NCBI RefSeq assembly: GCF_021728295.1
Contig: NZ_JAKJXE010000018.1
Coordinates: 1 to 64,000, forward strand
Origin: Pseudomonas petrae
GTDB taxonomy: Bacteria > Pseudomonadota > Gammaproteobacteria > Pseudomonadales > Pseudomonadaceae
Direction: 5' to 3'
Length of the DNA stretch: 64,000 nt
Shown here: positions 52,271 to 60,478 of the stretch, one piece after another
Layout of the letters: the number at the start of each line of letters is the position of its first letter
How positions within the stretch are numbered: position 1 is the stretch's first letter
Made by a program: the position numbers and the translations under genes
Notes under the pieces: model-generated
What the model was told of the DNA's origin: nothing
The model's database searches: none
Seen by the model: only the letters and a program-made list of their open reading frames with translations

Positions 52271-52284
52271 CGCAAACGTTTGCG
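52271..52284. promoter_or_regulatory. LacI/PurR/RbsR-type palindromic site
   Basis: CGCAAACGTTTGCG is a perfect 14-bp palindrome with the CG-centred core typical of LacI-family operators (PurR and RbsR sites have GCAAACGTTTGC). It lies about 220 bases before deoK. No LacI-family gene is in the window. Confidence 0.6.
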
Positions 52285-52423
52285 CGAATCCGTGGTCTGT
52301 ACGACCAGTGGCTGCAAACCCTCTGCCTCAGTGCTTACAACTCCCTTTCGGGCAACGCTCCAGGACGCAAGCATCAAGCCGCGCGTCCAGCCCCGAAGAA
52401 ATAGGTTGAATACTCACACAAAA

Positions 52424-52439
52424 TGTTATTTAAATAACA
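52424..52439. promoter_or_regulatory. DeoR-type operator upstream of deoK
   Basis: TGTTATTTAAATAACA is a perfect 16-bp palindrome. It matches the E. coli DeoR operator outline (TGTTA-N6-TAACA). A possible promoter overlaps it: TTGAAT at 52405-52410, 17-base spacer, then TTTAAA within the palindrome. Confidence 0.75.
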
Positions 52440-52502
52440 AAAATAAAACCGCGACAGCGGCTCATTCTTCGGGCCCAGCGCGTGAACAAGGTACTCACAC
52501 AC

Positions 52503-53423
52503 ATGAACAAGATCGCAGTCATCGGCAGCAACATGGTGGATTTGATCACCTACATCGACCGGATGCCGGCGCAGGGCGAGACCCTCGAAGCGCCAAATTT
52601 CGCCATGGGCTGCGGCGGCAAGGGTGCCAATCAGGCCGTTGCGGCGGCCAAGCTGGGCGCTGACGTGTTGATGCTGAGCAAGGTCGGCGACGACATGTTC
52701 GCCGACAACACCCTGGCCAATTTCAAGCGTTATGGCATCGATACCCAGTTCGTCCAGCGTGTTCCCGGTGTTTCCAGCGGCGTGGCGCCGATCTTCGTGC
52801 AAAGCGACTCGCACAACAGCATCCTGATCGTCAAAGGCGCCAATGCGCACCTCAAACCTGCGGACATCGACGCTGCCCAGGCCGCGTTGCGCGACTGCAC
52901 GCTGATCGTGCTGCAGCTGGAAATCGAACTTGAAACGGTTTATCACGCCATCGATTTCGCCAAGGCCAATGGCATTCCGGTGCTGCTCAATCCTGCGCCC
53001 GCCGTGCAGGGCTTGAGCCGCGAGCACCTGTCGCAGCTGGACTTTTTCATTCCCAACGAAACCGAACTGGCGCTGGTCACCGGGCGTGTTATCAACTCGG
53101 TGGAGTCGGCCCGCGCGGCCGCCCTGCAACTGGTGCAGGACGGGATTCGTCACGTCATCGTCACCCTGGGCGAAAAGGGCGCGCTGTACGTCGGCGAAGA
53201 AGGCGAATTTCGCGTCGAAGGGATCAAGGTCGATGCCCGCGACACCACCGGCGCCGGCGACGCATTCATTGGTTGCTTCGCCCGCCACTGGAGCGAAGAC
53301 GGCGACATGCGCAACGCCATGACCCGCGCAGTGGCCTATTCCGCCTGCTCGGTCACCGGCCTCGGCACCCAGAGTTCCTACCCGGACGCTGCCGCGTTCA
53401 GCCACTTTCTCGACACCCTTTGA
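52503..53423 (+). CDS. deoK: Deoxyribokinase (ribokinase family)
   Basis: A 306-aa PfkB-family sugar kinase that would phosphorylate 2-deoxyribose at C5. The opening IAVIGSNMVDLITYIDRMPAQGETLEAPNFAMGCGGKGANQAVAAAKLG closely follows what I recall of Salmonella DeoK, and the ATP/catalytic motif DTTGAGDAFIGCF is intact. The ATG at 52503 is taken as start (AAGG upstream); an in-frame GTG lies 21 bases before it. It is the first gene of the deo cluster; its neighbours make deoxyribokinase more likely than ribokinase. Confidence 0.9.
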   Translation: MNKIAVIGSNMVDLITYIDRMPAQGETLEAPNFAMGCGGKGANQAVAAAKLGADVLMLSKVGDDMFADNTLANFKRYGIDTQFVQRVPGVSSGVAPIFVQSDSHNSILIVKGANAHLKPADIDAAQAALRDCTLIVLQLEIELETVYHAIDFAKANGIPVLLNPAPAVQGLSREHLSQLDFFIPNETELALVTGRVINSVESARAAALQLVQDGIRHVIVTLGEKGALYVGEEGEFRVEGIKVDARDTTGAGDAFIGCFARHWSEDGDMRNAMTRAVAYSACSVTGLGTQSSYPDAAAFSHFLDTL

Positions 53424-53491
53424 GCCGCCGCGCCCTGCCGATCCCTTGATCGGCGGGGCGGGGTATTTCCTGTACTTCCCGGAGAACAACA

Positions 53492-54823
53492 ATGACAAAG
53501 CCCGCGCTCCAACAATCACCGGACGGGTTCTACCTGAACCGCACGCCGTGGTTCGCCTTCCTGCTGCTGTGCTGCTGCTTCGCGCTGTGGGCAGCTGCCG
53601 CGAGCATGAACGACGTGCTGATCGCGCACTTCAAGAAAGCCTTCCTGCTCAGCGATTTCCAGACTGCCTTCGTGCAGTCGGCGTTTTACCTCGGTTACTT
53701 CTTCGTGGCGATTCCGGCGGCGATGGTCGTCAGACGTTTCAGCTACAAGACCACCATCCTCATTGGCCTGGTGCTGTACATGGCGGGCTGCTCGCTGTTC
53801 TTCCCCGCCGCGTCGATGGCCAAATACGGCATGTTCCTGATGGCGCTGTTCGTCATTGCGGCCGGCTTGGCCTTCCTGGAAACCGCCTGCAACACCTACT
53901 CGACGCTGATGGGACCGCGTGAAACCGGCACCCGCCGCCTGAACATTTCCCAGACCTTCCACCCGTTCGGCGCCATGGCCGGCGTGTACGTGGGCAGCTT
54001 CGTGATGTTCAAGGACACCGACGCCACCCGCGAACAGTTGACGCAGATGAGCGCGTCGGACGCGGCGATCCAGCAATTGCAGATGATCCAGTCCACGCTG
54101 CTGCCGTACAAATGGATGATCGCGGTGCTGGTCCTGATGTTTGTGTTGATCGCGTTCACCAAGTTTCCGGCATGCAAGGGCAAGGTCACGGCCAACGTCA
54201 AATCGAGCAGTATCGGCCAGAGCCTGTCGCGGCTGTGGCGCAACCCGCGCTTCACCTTCGGCGTGCTGGCGCAGTTTCTGTACGTTGGCGCCCAAGTCGG
54301 CGTGTGGAGTTTCACCATCCGCCTGGCGATGCAGATGGGCGGGATGAACGAGCGCAGCGCCTCGTGGTTCCTGCTGACCACCTTCGCCGCGTACTTCGTC
54401 GGCAAGATGGTCGCCAACCTGCTGATGCGCAAAATGTCCCCGGCCAAGGTGCTGGCGATTTACGGCGTGCTGACCATCGTGCTGCTGGCCTACACGATTC
54501 TGGTGCCGAACATCAGCGCGGTGTATGCGGCGGTGGGTGTGAGTATTTTCCTCGGCCCATGCTGGCCGACCATTTATGGCCTGACCATCGACGGTCTGGG
54601 TGAAGACACCGGCGTCGGCGGTTCGCTGCTGGTCATGAGTATTGTGGGCGGCGGCGTGATGCCGATCTTCCAGGGCCTGCTTTCCGACGCCACCAACGGC
54701 AACATGCAGATTGCCTACACCGTGCCGCTGCTGTGCTTCGTGGTGATCGTCGCCTACGCCATCAAATGCATGCGTGATCCGCTGCCAGCCCAGGCCCCGG
54801 TGGGTGCGGTGACGGCATCATGA
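53492..54823 (+). CDS. deoP: FucP-type sugar:H+ symporter, deoxyribose permease
   Basis: A 443-aa MFS permease of the FucP (fucose:H+ symporter) family with 12 hydrophobic helices; the N-terminal MNDVLIAHFKKAFLLSDFQTAFVQSAFYLGYFF and GLAFLETACNTYSTLMGPRETGTRRLNISQTFHPFGAMAG segments are characteristic. In Salmonella the deoP product of the same family imports 2-deoxyribose, and the gene sits here between the kinase and a mutarotase-like gene, so the same role is inferred. It begins 68 bases after deoK and overlaps the next gene by four bases. Confidence 0.88.
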   Translation: MTKPALQQSPDGFYLNRTPWFAFLLLCCCFALWAAAASMNDVLIAHFKKAFLLSDFQTAFVQSAFYLGYFFVAIPAAMVVRRFSYKTTILIGLVLYMAGCSLFFPAASMAKYGMFLMALFVIAAGLAFLETACNTYSTLMGPRETGTRRLNISQTFHPFGAMAGVYVGSFVMFKDTDATREQLTQMSASDAAIQQLQMIQSTLLPYKWMIAVLVLMFVLIAFTKFPACKGKVTANVKSSSIGQSLSRLWRNPRFTFGVLAQFLYVGAQVGVWSFTIRLAMQMGGMNERSASWFLLTTFAAYFVGKMVANLLMRKMSPAKVLAIYGVLTIVLLAYTILVPNISAVYAAVGVSIFLGPCWPTIYGLTIDGLGEDTGVGGSLLVMSIVGGGVMPIFQGLLSDATNGNMQIAYTVPLLCFVVIVAYAIKCMRDPLPAQAPVGAVTAS

Positions 54824-55905
54824 TGGCGACCGAAAAGCGCACGACGATCTCGTTGCACCCGGAGCTGTTCAGTGGCGATGAAAAGACCTTGCTGTCATCC
54901 GCGGACTTTCGGGTGCTGGCCTGGACCTATCCCAGCGGCGTGAAAGCCCTGGCGCTGGAGAACGATCGCGGCCGGGTCGTGGTGCTGCCTTATCAGGGGC
55001 AGATGGTCTGGTCGGCGGCGTTCGATGGCTGCGACCTGACCATGCGCAACATGTTCGAACAACCGCGCCCGAGCTCGACAGTGATCGGCACCTACGGCTG
55101 CTTCATGTTCCACAGCGGCCTTCTGCGCAACGGCTGCCCGACGCCGGAAGATGACCATCCGCTGCACGGCGAAATGCCCTGCGCGCCGATGGACAGCGCC
55201 TGGCTGGAAATCGGCGAGGACGCTGGCGGCGCGTTTCTGCGCATCGGCGGCGAGTACGAATACGTGATGGGCTTTGGCGACCACTATCGCGCCAGGCCCA
55301 GCGTGACCTTGCGCCCGGGTTCGGCGCTGTTCGACATCGGCATGGACGTGCGCAACCTGGCCGGCAAGCCGATGGAGCTGATGTACATGGCGCACATGAA
55401 TTACGCCTACGTCGACGGCGGACGTTTCGCGGAGCCAATGGGCATGGCGCATACGCGGGTTCGCAGCAGTGTGCCCGCCCACGTCAAGCCGACGCCGGCG
55501 TGGTCGGCGTACATGGCCGAACTGACGGAAGATCCTTCGCGGCTGGAGAGCCTGAACACGCCTGAGTTGTACGATCCGGAGATCGTCTGCTTCTTCGACG
55601 GCGTGCACGCGGATGCAGAGGGCAACGCGCATTTTCTGCTCAAGCACCCTGAAGGCCCGGCGTTCTACACGCGTTATCAGCCGGCGCAGTTCGATCATGC
55701 GGCGCGCTGGATCCTGCACAACGCTGATCAGCAGGTCGCCGCGTTTGTGCTGCCCGCAACGTGTGAGCCCGAGGGTTATCTGGCGGAAAAGGCCAAAGGG
55801 AATGTGCGCCAGTTGGGCGCGGGGGAGAGCGCATCGTTCAGCGTGACGACGGGGTATCTGGGGGCTGAAGAAGTACGGCAGCTGGAAGGGGATTTGAAAC
55901 GCTGA
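54820..55905 (+). CDS. DUF4432-type aldose epimerase-like protein (DeoX-like)
   Basis: A 361-aa protein with the galactose-mutarotase-like beta-sandwich pattern: MVWSAAFDGCDLTMRNMFEQPRP, YGCFMFHSGLLRNGCPTPEDDHPLHGEMPCAP and ELMYMAHMNYAYVDGG match the DUF4432/aldose 1-epimerase family. The fourth gene of the Salmonella deoQKPX operon (deoX) encodes a protein of this type, probably interconverting deoxyribose anomers. Its start overlaps the deoP stop (ATGATG at 54820), showing translational coupling. No further gene is in this operon before the REP-like element. Confidence 0.85.
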   Translation: MMATEKRTTISLHPELFSGDEKTLLSSADFRVLAWTYPSGVKALALENDRGRVVVLPYQGQMVWSAAFDGCDLTMRNMFEQPRPSSTVIGTYGCFMFHSGLLRNGCPTPEDDHPLHGEMPCAPMDSAWLEIGEDAGGAFLRIGGEYEYVMGFGDHYRARPSVTLRPGSALFDIGMDVRNLAGKPMELMYMAHMNYAYVDGGRFAEPMGMAHTRVRSSVPAHVKPTPAWSAYMAELTEDPSRLESLNTPELYDPEIVCFFDGVHADAEGNAHFLLKHPEGPAFYTRYQPAQFDHAARWILHNADQQVAAFVLPATCEPEGYLAEKAKGNVRQLGAGESASFSVTTGYLGAEEVRQLEGDLKR

Positions 55906-55947
55906 AGGCCTTTTTGACGCCCAAACGTCAAATGGGAGCGCGGTCAC

Positions 55948-56062
55948 TGTAGGAGCTGCTGGAGGTTACGACAGTGGCGAACGCGGTGGGTCGGTTGCGC
56001 ACCCGCTTGCAGGCAGATCGCGTTCGCCAGCAAGGTGGATCGCCACCCCGGCGGCTCCTACG
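55948..56062. repeat. Nested-palindrome intergenic element
   Basis: A 115-base element bounded by TGTAGGAGC and GCTCCTACG, with an inner inverted pair GGCGAACGCG / CGCGTTCGCC. It resembles a complex REP form and lies in the convergent gap between the DeoX-like gene and deoR. Confidence 0.6.
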
Positions 56063-56111
56063 GATCAGGCGTGTGTAGAAGTCGGGGCAGCGCAACTGAG
56101 TGGGAGGCTGA

Positions 56112-56882
56112 TCACACCACCCAACGCGCCCCGTACCCCTCAATCAGGTCGCGATAGGCCTTCGGCAGTTTCTTGTCGCTGACCACCACATGAAAGTCCT
56201 GCAACGTGGCGAAATGCGCCGTGCGCACTGCATCGAACTTGGAGTGGTCGGCCAGCAACATGCAGTGCCGGGCTTGCCGCAGGACCTTTTGCTTGACCTC
56301 CACTTCGTTGAAGTTGAAGCACGTCACGCCCAGCTCGTCGCTGACCCCGGCCGCTGACACGAACGCCCAAGTCAGGCGGATGCCATCCAGAATGGTCGCT
56401 TCGCTGTGGTGTTCGAACACCTGATTCTTGCGATGAAAGGTGCCGCCGCACAGCACGATGGAGCAGTTGGGCTTCTGCTGCAGCTTGAGCAACACGTTAA
56501 GCGAGTTGCACACGGCGGTGAATTCCAGCTCGTCCGGGATGAAGTCGATGACGAAAGGGATCGTCGTGCCGCAGTCGAAAAACACCGTGTCGCCGGGTTG
56601 AATGAACGCGGCGGCGAGCTTGCCGACCCGGCGCTTTTCTTCGACGTGGCGGGTGCCTTGTTCAGTGACCTTGTAATCACTGGCCTCGGACGGATCAAAC
56701 GCCAGGGTGATATGCCCACCCAACAGGTGGAATTTGTCGGGGTGCCGGATCAGGTCGCGACGCAGGGTCATCTCCGAAACGTCCAGCAGGGCGGCCATTT
56801 CCTTCAGGTGAATGGCCTTCTGATCTTGCAGGGCTTGCTGGATCAACTTGATACGGTCGGATTTTTTACTGTCCACGGGCAT
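56112..56882 (-). CDS. deoR: DeoR-family repressor
   Basis: A 256-aa DeoR-type regulator that should repress the deo genes and be released by deoxyribose-5-phosphate. The N-terminal HTH (RIKLIQQALQDQKAIHLKEMAALLDVSEMTLRRDL) and the sugar-phosphate-binding domain (VEEKRRVGKLAAAF, FFDCGTTIPFVIDFI, FTAVCNSLNVLLKL, FVSAAGVSDELGVTCFNFNEVEVK, LLADHSKFDAVR) follow E. coli DeoR closely, more so than generic DeoR-family regulators. The start MPVDSKKSDR is chosen over an earlier in-frame ATG; neither has a strong ribosome binding site. It is divergent from deoC. Confidence 0.9.
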   Translation of the reverse strand: MPVDSKKSDRIKLIQQALQDQKAIHLKEMAALLDVSEMTLRRDLIRHPDKFHLLGGHITLAFDPSEASDYKVTEQGTRHVEEKRRVGKLAAAFIQPGDTVFFDCGTTIPFVIDFIPDELEFTAVCNSLNVLLKLQQKPNCSIVLCGGTFHRKNQVFEHHSEATILDGIRLTWAFVSAAGVSDELGVTCFNFNEVEVKQKVLRQARHCMLLADHSKFDAVRTAHFATLQDFHVVVSDKKLPKAYRDLIEGYGARWVV

Positions 56883-56911
56883 TCCGATTGTCGAATGGAT
56901 ATGGTAAAAAA

Positions 56912-56938
56912 ATAACATTCATTGTTATATTTACAACA
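56912..56938. promoter_or_regulatory. DeoR-type operator in the deoR-deoC gap
   Basis: The stretch holds ATAACA-TTCAT-TGTTAT (56912-56928) and, overlapping it, TGTTATATTTACAACA (56923-56938), which matches the deoK palindrome at 12 of 16 positions. The site lies between the two divergent starts. Confidence 0.65.
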
Positions 56939-57012
56939 TAAAATGATGCGCTCAGGCATGAAGCTTAAAGCGTGTCGCTTGTGACCGCTTCACTATCAGG
57001 AAACGATTGGCC

Positions 57013-57693
57013 ATGAAGATCGAACCCGCAGCACTCGCGCAGTACATCGACCACACCTTGCTGGCCGCCGACGCCAGCCGCGAGCAGATCGCAACCCTGT
57101 GCCGCGAGGCGCAGGAGCACGGATTCTATTCGGTGTGCGTGAACTCTGGCCAGGTGCCCTATGCCGCCTCGTTGCTGGAAGGCCAGGCCGTCAAGGTCTG
57201 CGCCGTGGTCGGCTTTCCGCTGGGCGCCGGGTTGAGCGACACCAAGGCCTTTGAGGCGAAGCAGGCCATCGCGGCCGGCGCGGGCGAGATCGACATGGTG
57301 CTGAACATCGGCGGGCTGAAAGACGGCCTGTTCGACGAGGTGCGCGACGACATCGCCTCGGTCAAAGACGCTTGTGGCGCGGTGCCGCTGAAAGTCATTT
57401 TCGAAACCTGCCTGCTGGACGACGCGCAGAAAACCCGCGCCGCCGAGATCTGCCGCGACCTCAACGTGGCCTTCGTCAAGACCTCCACCGGTTTCAGCCG
57501 CAGCGGCGCGACCCTGGAAGACGTCGCCCTGATGCGTAAAGTCGTGGGGCAGAGTGTTGGCGTGAAAGCCTCCGGCGGTGTGCGCGATTACGCAACGGCC
57601 GTCGCGATGATCGAAGCGGGCGCGACGCGACTGGGCACCAGTTCCGGGATCGCCATCGTCAGTGGCGCGGCGGCGTCGGGTTCGGGTTACTGA
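57013..57693 (+). CDS. deoC: Deoxyribose-phosphate aldolase
   Basis: A 226-aa DERA enzyme (class I aldolase) that splits 2-deoxyribose-5-phosphate to glyceraldehyde-3-phosphate and acetaldehyde. The Schiff-base lysine is K156 (FVKTSTGF), the second active-site lysine K185 (VGVKASGGVR) and the conserved Asp D94 (EIDMVLNIG); all are present. The ATG is preferred over a TTG two codons upstream. It is divergent from deoR with operator-like sequence between them and completes the cluster deoK-deoP-deoX-like-deoR-deoC. Confidence 0.97.
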   Translation: MKIEPAALAQYIDHTLLAADASREQIATLCREAQEHGFYSVCVNSGQVPYAASLLEGQAVKVCAVVGFPLGAGLSDTKAFEAKQAIAAGAGEIDMVLNIGGLKDGLFDEVRDDIASVKDACGAVPLKVIFETCLLDDAQKTRAAEICRDLNVAFVKTSTGFSRSGATLEDVALMRKVVGQSVGVKASGGVRDYATAVAMIEAGATRLGTSSGIAIVSGAAASGSGY

Positions 57694-57872
57694 TCCTGCT
57701 GCGGGGGCAGGGTTCGGTGCAGCCCACGGCGTGACACCGTCCCCGATCAGGCGGCGGCCTTTCGACATAAGGCCTTTCGACAGAAGGCCTTTCGCCGAAA
57801 AGAAAAGGACCCACCCCGCCAATGAATGGCAAACTGCCGGTGCATTCACTTCTGCACCGGACACCTTTCTCA

Positions 57873-58826
57873 ATGCGAACATTCTCCCTGGCGCGGCTCA
57901 AGGCCCGCTGGTTTTTCTGGCTGTGCATGCTGCTGATCGTCGTCGGTCTGCCGGTCGGTTGCGCGGCGTTGCAGCACAAGGAGCGTGAACTGGTCTTCAT
58001 GATCGAGCCCGGCACGGCGAGCTGGTACCACGGCCTGCCGTCCGATGTGCAAGAGCTTGAGCTGAAGGCGCCGTCGTTCGGCATCTCCCAGAACATCCAT
58101 GCCTGGTGGTGGCCTTCGAACAAGAAGGACGCCCCGGCCATCCTTTATCTGCACGGCTCGCGCTGGAACCTCACGGGCCAGCTGTTTCGCATTGAACAAC
58201 TGCGCGCCCTGGGGTTTTCCATCCTCGCCATCGACTACCGCGGCTTCGGCCAGAGCAAAGGCCAGTTGCCGTCGGAAGCGTCGGTCTATGAAGACGCGCG
58301 CATCGCCTGGGAGCGTTTGAAGCAAATTCAACCCGACCCGCAAAAGCGCCTGATCTACGGGCATTCGCTCGGTGGCGCAGTGGCCGTCGACCTCGCCGCC
58401 GAACTGGGCCGGGACGCGCAGAAAGGCGACGGACCGATTCAGGCGCGGGGCCTGATCATCGAATCGACTTTCACCAACCTCGCCGACGTCGCGTCCTCCG
58501 TCGCCAGCAAACGCACCTCGTTGCCGGTGCGCTGGCTGGTTTCGCAGAAATTCGACTCCATCGACAAGATCGCCGACGTGCATATGCCGGTGTTGATCGT
58601 GCATGGCACGGCGGATCAGTTTGTCGCGCCGCGTTTCAGCGAAGCGTTGTTCGACGCGGCGCAGGAGCCGAAGAACCTGCTGATGGTGCCGGGCGGCAAC
58701 CACAACAACAGCATGAATCTGGGGCGCGAGGCGTACAGCCAGGCGATCCAGAACCTGCTCAGCGAGAAGCCACCGGCGGTGCATGCGTCCAACGCATCGG
58801 CGGCGTTGCTCAAGCAGCCCGGTTAG
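57873..58826 (+). CDS. Alpha/beta hydrolase with N-terminal membrane or lipoprotein signal
   Basis: A 317-aa hydrolase. The nucleophile elbow is GHSLGGA, the oxyanion strand LYLHGSRWNL, the acid lies in VLIVHGTADQFVAP and the His in GGNHNNSM. These features resemble the Bem46/ABHD12-like family. The N-terminus (MRTFSLARLKARWFFWLCMLLIVVGLPVGCAAL) is a basic-hydrophobic export sequence; GLPVGC is a poor lipobox, so it may be a membrane anchor or a lipoprotein. The start at MRTF is chosen over a longer frame. No partner gene is evident. Confidence 0.87.
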   Translation: MRTFSLARLKARWFFWLCMLLIVVGLPVGCAALQHKERELVFMIEPGTASWYHGLPSDVQELELKAPSFGISQNIHAWWWPSNKKDAPAILYLHGSRWNLTGQLFRIEQLRALGFSILAIDYRGFGQSKGQLPSEASVYEDARIAWERLKQIQPDPQKRLIYGHSLGGAVAVDLAAELGRDAQKGDGPIQARGLIIESTFTNLADVASSVASKRTSLPVRWLVSQKFDSIDKIADVHMPVLIVHGTADQFVAPRFSEALFDAAQEPKNLLMVPGGNHNNSMNLGREAYSQAIQNLLSEKPPAVHASNASAALLKQPG

Positions 58827-58893
58827 CTTTTTTTCACGACGGCGGCCGGTGTCCTCTCAAAGCACCTGCCGTCAACTGCCGCGAGCGCTGCCG

Positions 58894-59733
58894 ATGGACA
58901 CACATGCAGACGAAGACGCCCACCTGACCCACTCCGCGCGGGACTGGGTGCTGCGTGCCGCGCCACTGCCGCAGATCGAGCGAATCGAGGCGTATTTTCA
59001 CGGCCACGGTTTCGAGATGCACCGCCACGACACCTACGCCATCGGCCACACGATGTCGGGGGTGCAGAGCTTTCAGTACGGCAAGGAACGGGTCAACAAC
59101 CTGCCGGGGCAGACGATGGTGCTGCACCCCGACGAGGCCCATGACGGCCACGCCGGGACCGAAGACGGCTTTCGCTACCGGATGTTCTATCTGGAACCGG
59201 CGATGATTCAGCAGGTGCTCGGCGGCAAGCCGCTGCCGTTCATCAAGGGCGGGGCGTCGAATGACCCGCGCCTGTTCAGGGCGACTCAGGCGTTGCTTTC
59301 CGACCTCAATAACGCGCTGGATCCTCTCGAACTGAACGACGCGATCTACGACCTCGCCATCGCCCTGCAAGCGGCCGCTGGTGTGCGCAAGGGCCGCCAG
59401 AGTGTCAACTACGCCGGCGCGCAACGTGCGCGGGAAATGCTCATGGCCAGTCTGGAACAGGGCGTGAGTCTCACCGATCTGGAACAGGCCAGCGACACCG
59501 ATCGCTGGCGCCTGTCGCGGGATTTTCGCGTGCTGTTCGGCACTACGCCTTACCGCTACCTGACCCTGCGCCGGCTGGACCTCGTCCGGCACTCGATATC
59601 CCTGGGCGTGTCCCTGAGCGATGCGTCGGTGATGGCGGGGTTCTCCGACCAGAGCCACATGACGCGGCATTTCGTGAAGACCTTCGGCTATCCGCCGGGG
59701 CGGTGGTTGAAGATGTTGGGGGCAGGCCCTTAG
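58894..59733 (+). CDS. AraC-family regulator
   Basis: A 279-aa AraC-type regulator with an N-terminal cupin-like arm (EAYFHGHGFEMHRHDTYAIGHTMSGVQSFQYG...GQTMVLHPDEAHDGHAG) of the type that binds small ligands, and a C-terminal double HTH (REMLMASLEQGVSLTDLEQASDTDRWRLSRDFRVLFGTTPYRYLTLRRLDLVRHSISLGVSLSDASVMAGFSDQSHMTRHFVKTFGYPPGRW). The start MDTHADED has a weak GAGC site. Its target is unknown; the upstream hydrolase gene is a candidate. Confidence 0.88.
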   Translation: MDTHADEDAHLTHSARDWVLRAAPLPQIERIEAYFHGHGFEMHRHDTYAIGHTMSGVQSFQYGKERVNNLPGQTMVLHPDEAHDGHAGTEDGFRYRMFYLEPAMIQQVLGGKPLPFIKGGASNDPRLFRATQALLSDLNNALDPLELNDAIYDLAIALQAAAGVRKGRQSVNYAGAQRAREMLMASLEQGVSLTDLEQASDTDRWRLSRDFRVLFGTTPYRYLTLRRLDLVRHSISLGVSLSDASVMAGFSDQSHMTRHFVKTFGYPPGRWLKMLGAGP

Positions 59734-60003
59734 TGGGACCGGCTTCAGCCGGGAAAGCGTCAGACGCCACACCGCAAACTTGATGGCGTACGCAAGGGCC
59801 TCTTCCCGGCTGAAGCCGGTCCCACTATTAGTGCGCGGTGTCTCAGTAGGACCGGCTTTAGCCGGGAAGGCGTCAGGTGTCACACCGCACAATGGATGGC
59901 GTACGCAAGGGCCTCTTCCCGGCTGAAGCCGGTCCCACTATGAGTGCGCGGTGTCTCAGTGGGACCGGCTTTAGCCGGGAAGGCGTCACTCGCCACACCG
60001 CAA
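59732..60003. repeat. REP array with 113-bp period (about 2.4 units)
   Basis: AGTGGGACCGGCTT-type cores begin at 59732, 59845 and 59958, exactly 113 bases apart, with inverted cores between them (CTTCCCGGCTGAAGCCGGTC). The linkers (GGCGTACGCAAGGGC, GTGCGCGGTGTCTCAG) differ from those of the array at 27.8 kb. Confidence 0.95.
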
Positions 60004-60097
60004 AACCAGCGCGCCCGGACCGTGCAATAACGTACAAGACCCCACCCACCCCCACGCTCTAGATTTGCGGCTCTTCAACCCCTTCGGAGCCGCCCTC

Positions 60098-60478
60098 GTG
60101 TCCACGTCCACCACTCAGCACGCCCCCATCAACTTCGCCCAGAAATACAGCCTGTTCACCGAGCAGTGGCAGCCAAAAGTCATCGCGCAGATGAACGACT
60201 ACCAGTTCAAGCTGGCGCGGCTGGAGGGGGAGTTTCTGTGGCACAGCCACGCTGACACCGACGAAACCTTCATTGTGATCGAAGGCTGTTTGCGCATCGA
60301 TTTTCGCGACGGTTTCGTCGAGCTCAACGCGGGCGAGCTGTATGTCGTGCCCAGGGGCGTTGAGCACAAACCGTTCGCGGCGCAGGAGGTGAAGCTGATG
60401 CTGATCGAGCCAAGCGGCGTGATTAACACAGGCAGCGACACCAACGAGCGCACGGCGCAGAACGACGTCTGGATCTGA
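60098..60478 (+). CDS. Small cupin-domain protein
   Basis: A 126-aa cupin: WHSHADTDETFIVIEGCLRIDF gives the first metal motif (H-x-H, E) and ELNAGELYVVPRGVEHKPFA the second (PRGVEH). Such small cupins are isomerases, dioxygenases or ligand sensors. The GTG start follows GGAG. It is convergent with the itaconate-type LysR gene, and may be an accessory of that locus. Confidence 0.82.
   Translation: MSTSTTQHAPINFAQKYSLFTEQWQPKVIAQMNDYQFKLARLEGEFLWHSHADTDETFIVIEGCLRIDFRDGFVELNAGELYVVPRGVEHKPFAAQEVKLMLIEPSGVINTGSDTNERTAQNDVWI

Noticed and set aside
52503..53423. Plain ribokinase (rbsK) instead of deoxyribokinase
   Set aside because: No ribose transporter or rbs genes are adjacent, while the permease, mutarotase-like protein, DeoR and aldolase all point to deoxyribose; the N-terminus also fits DeoK.
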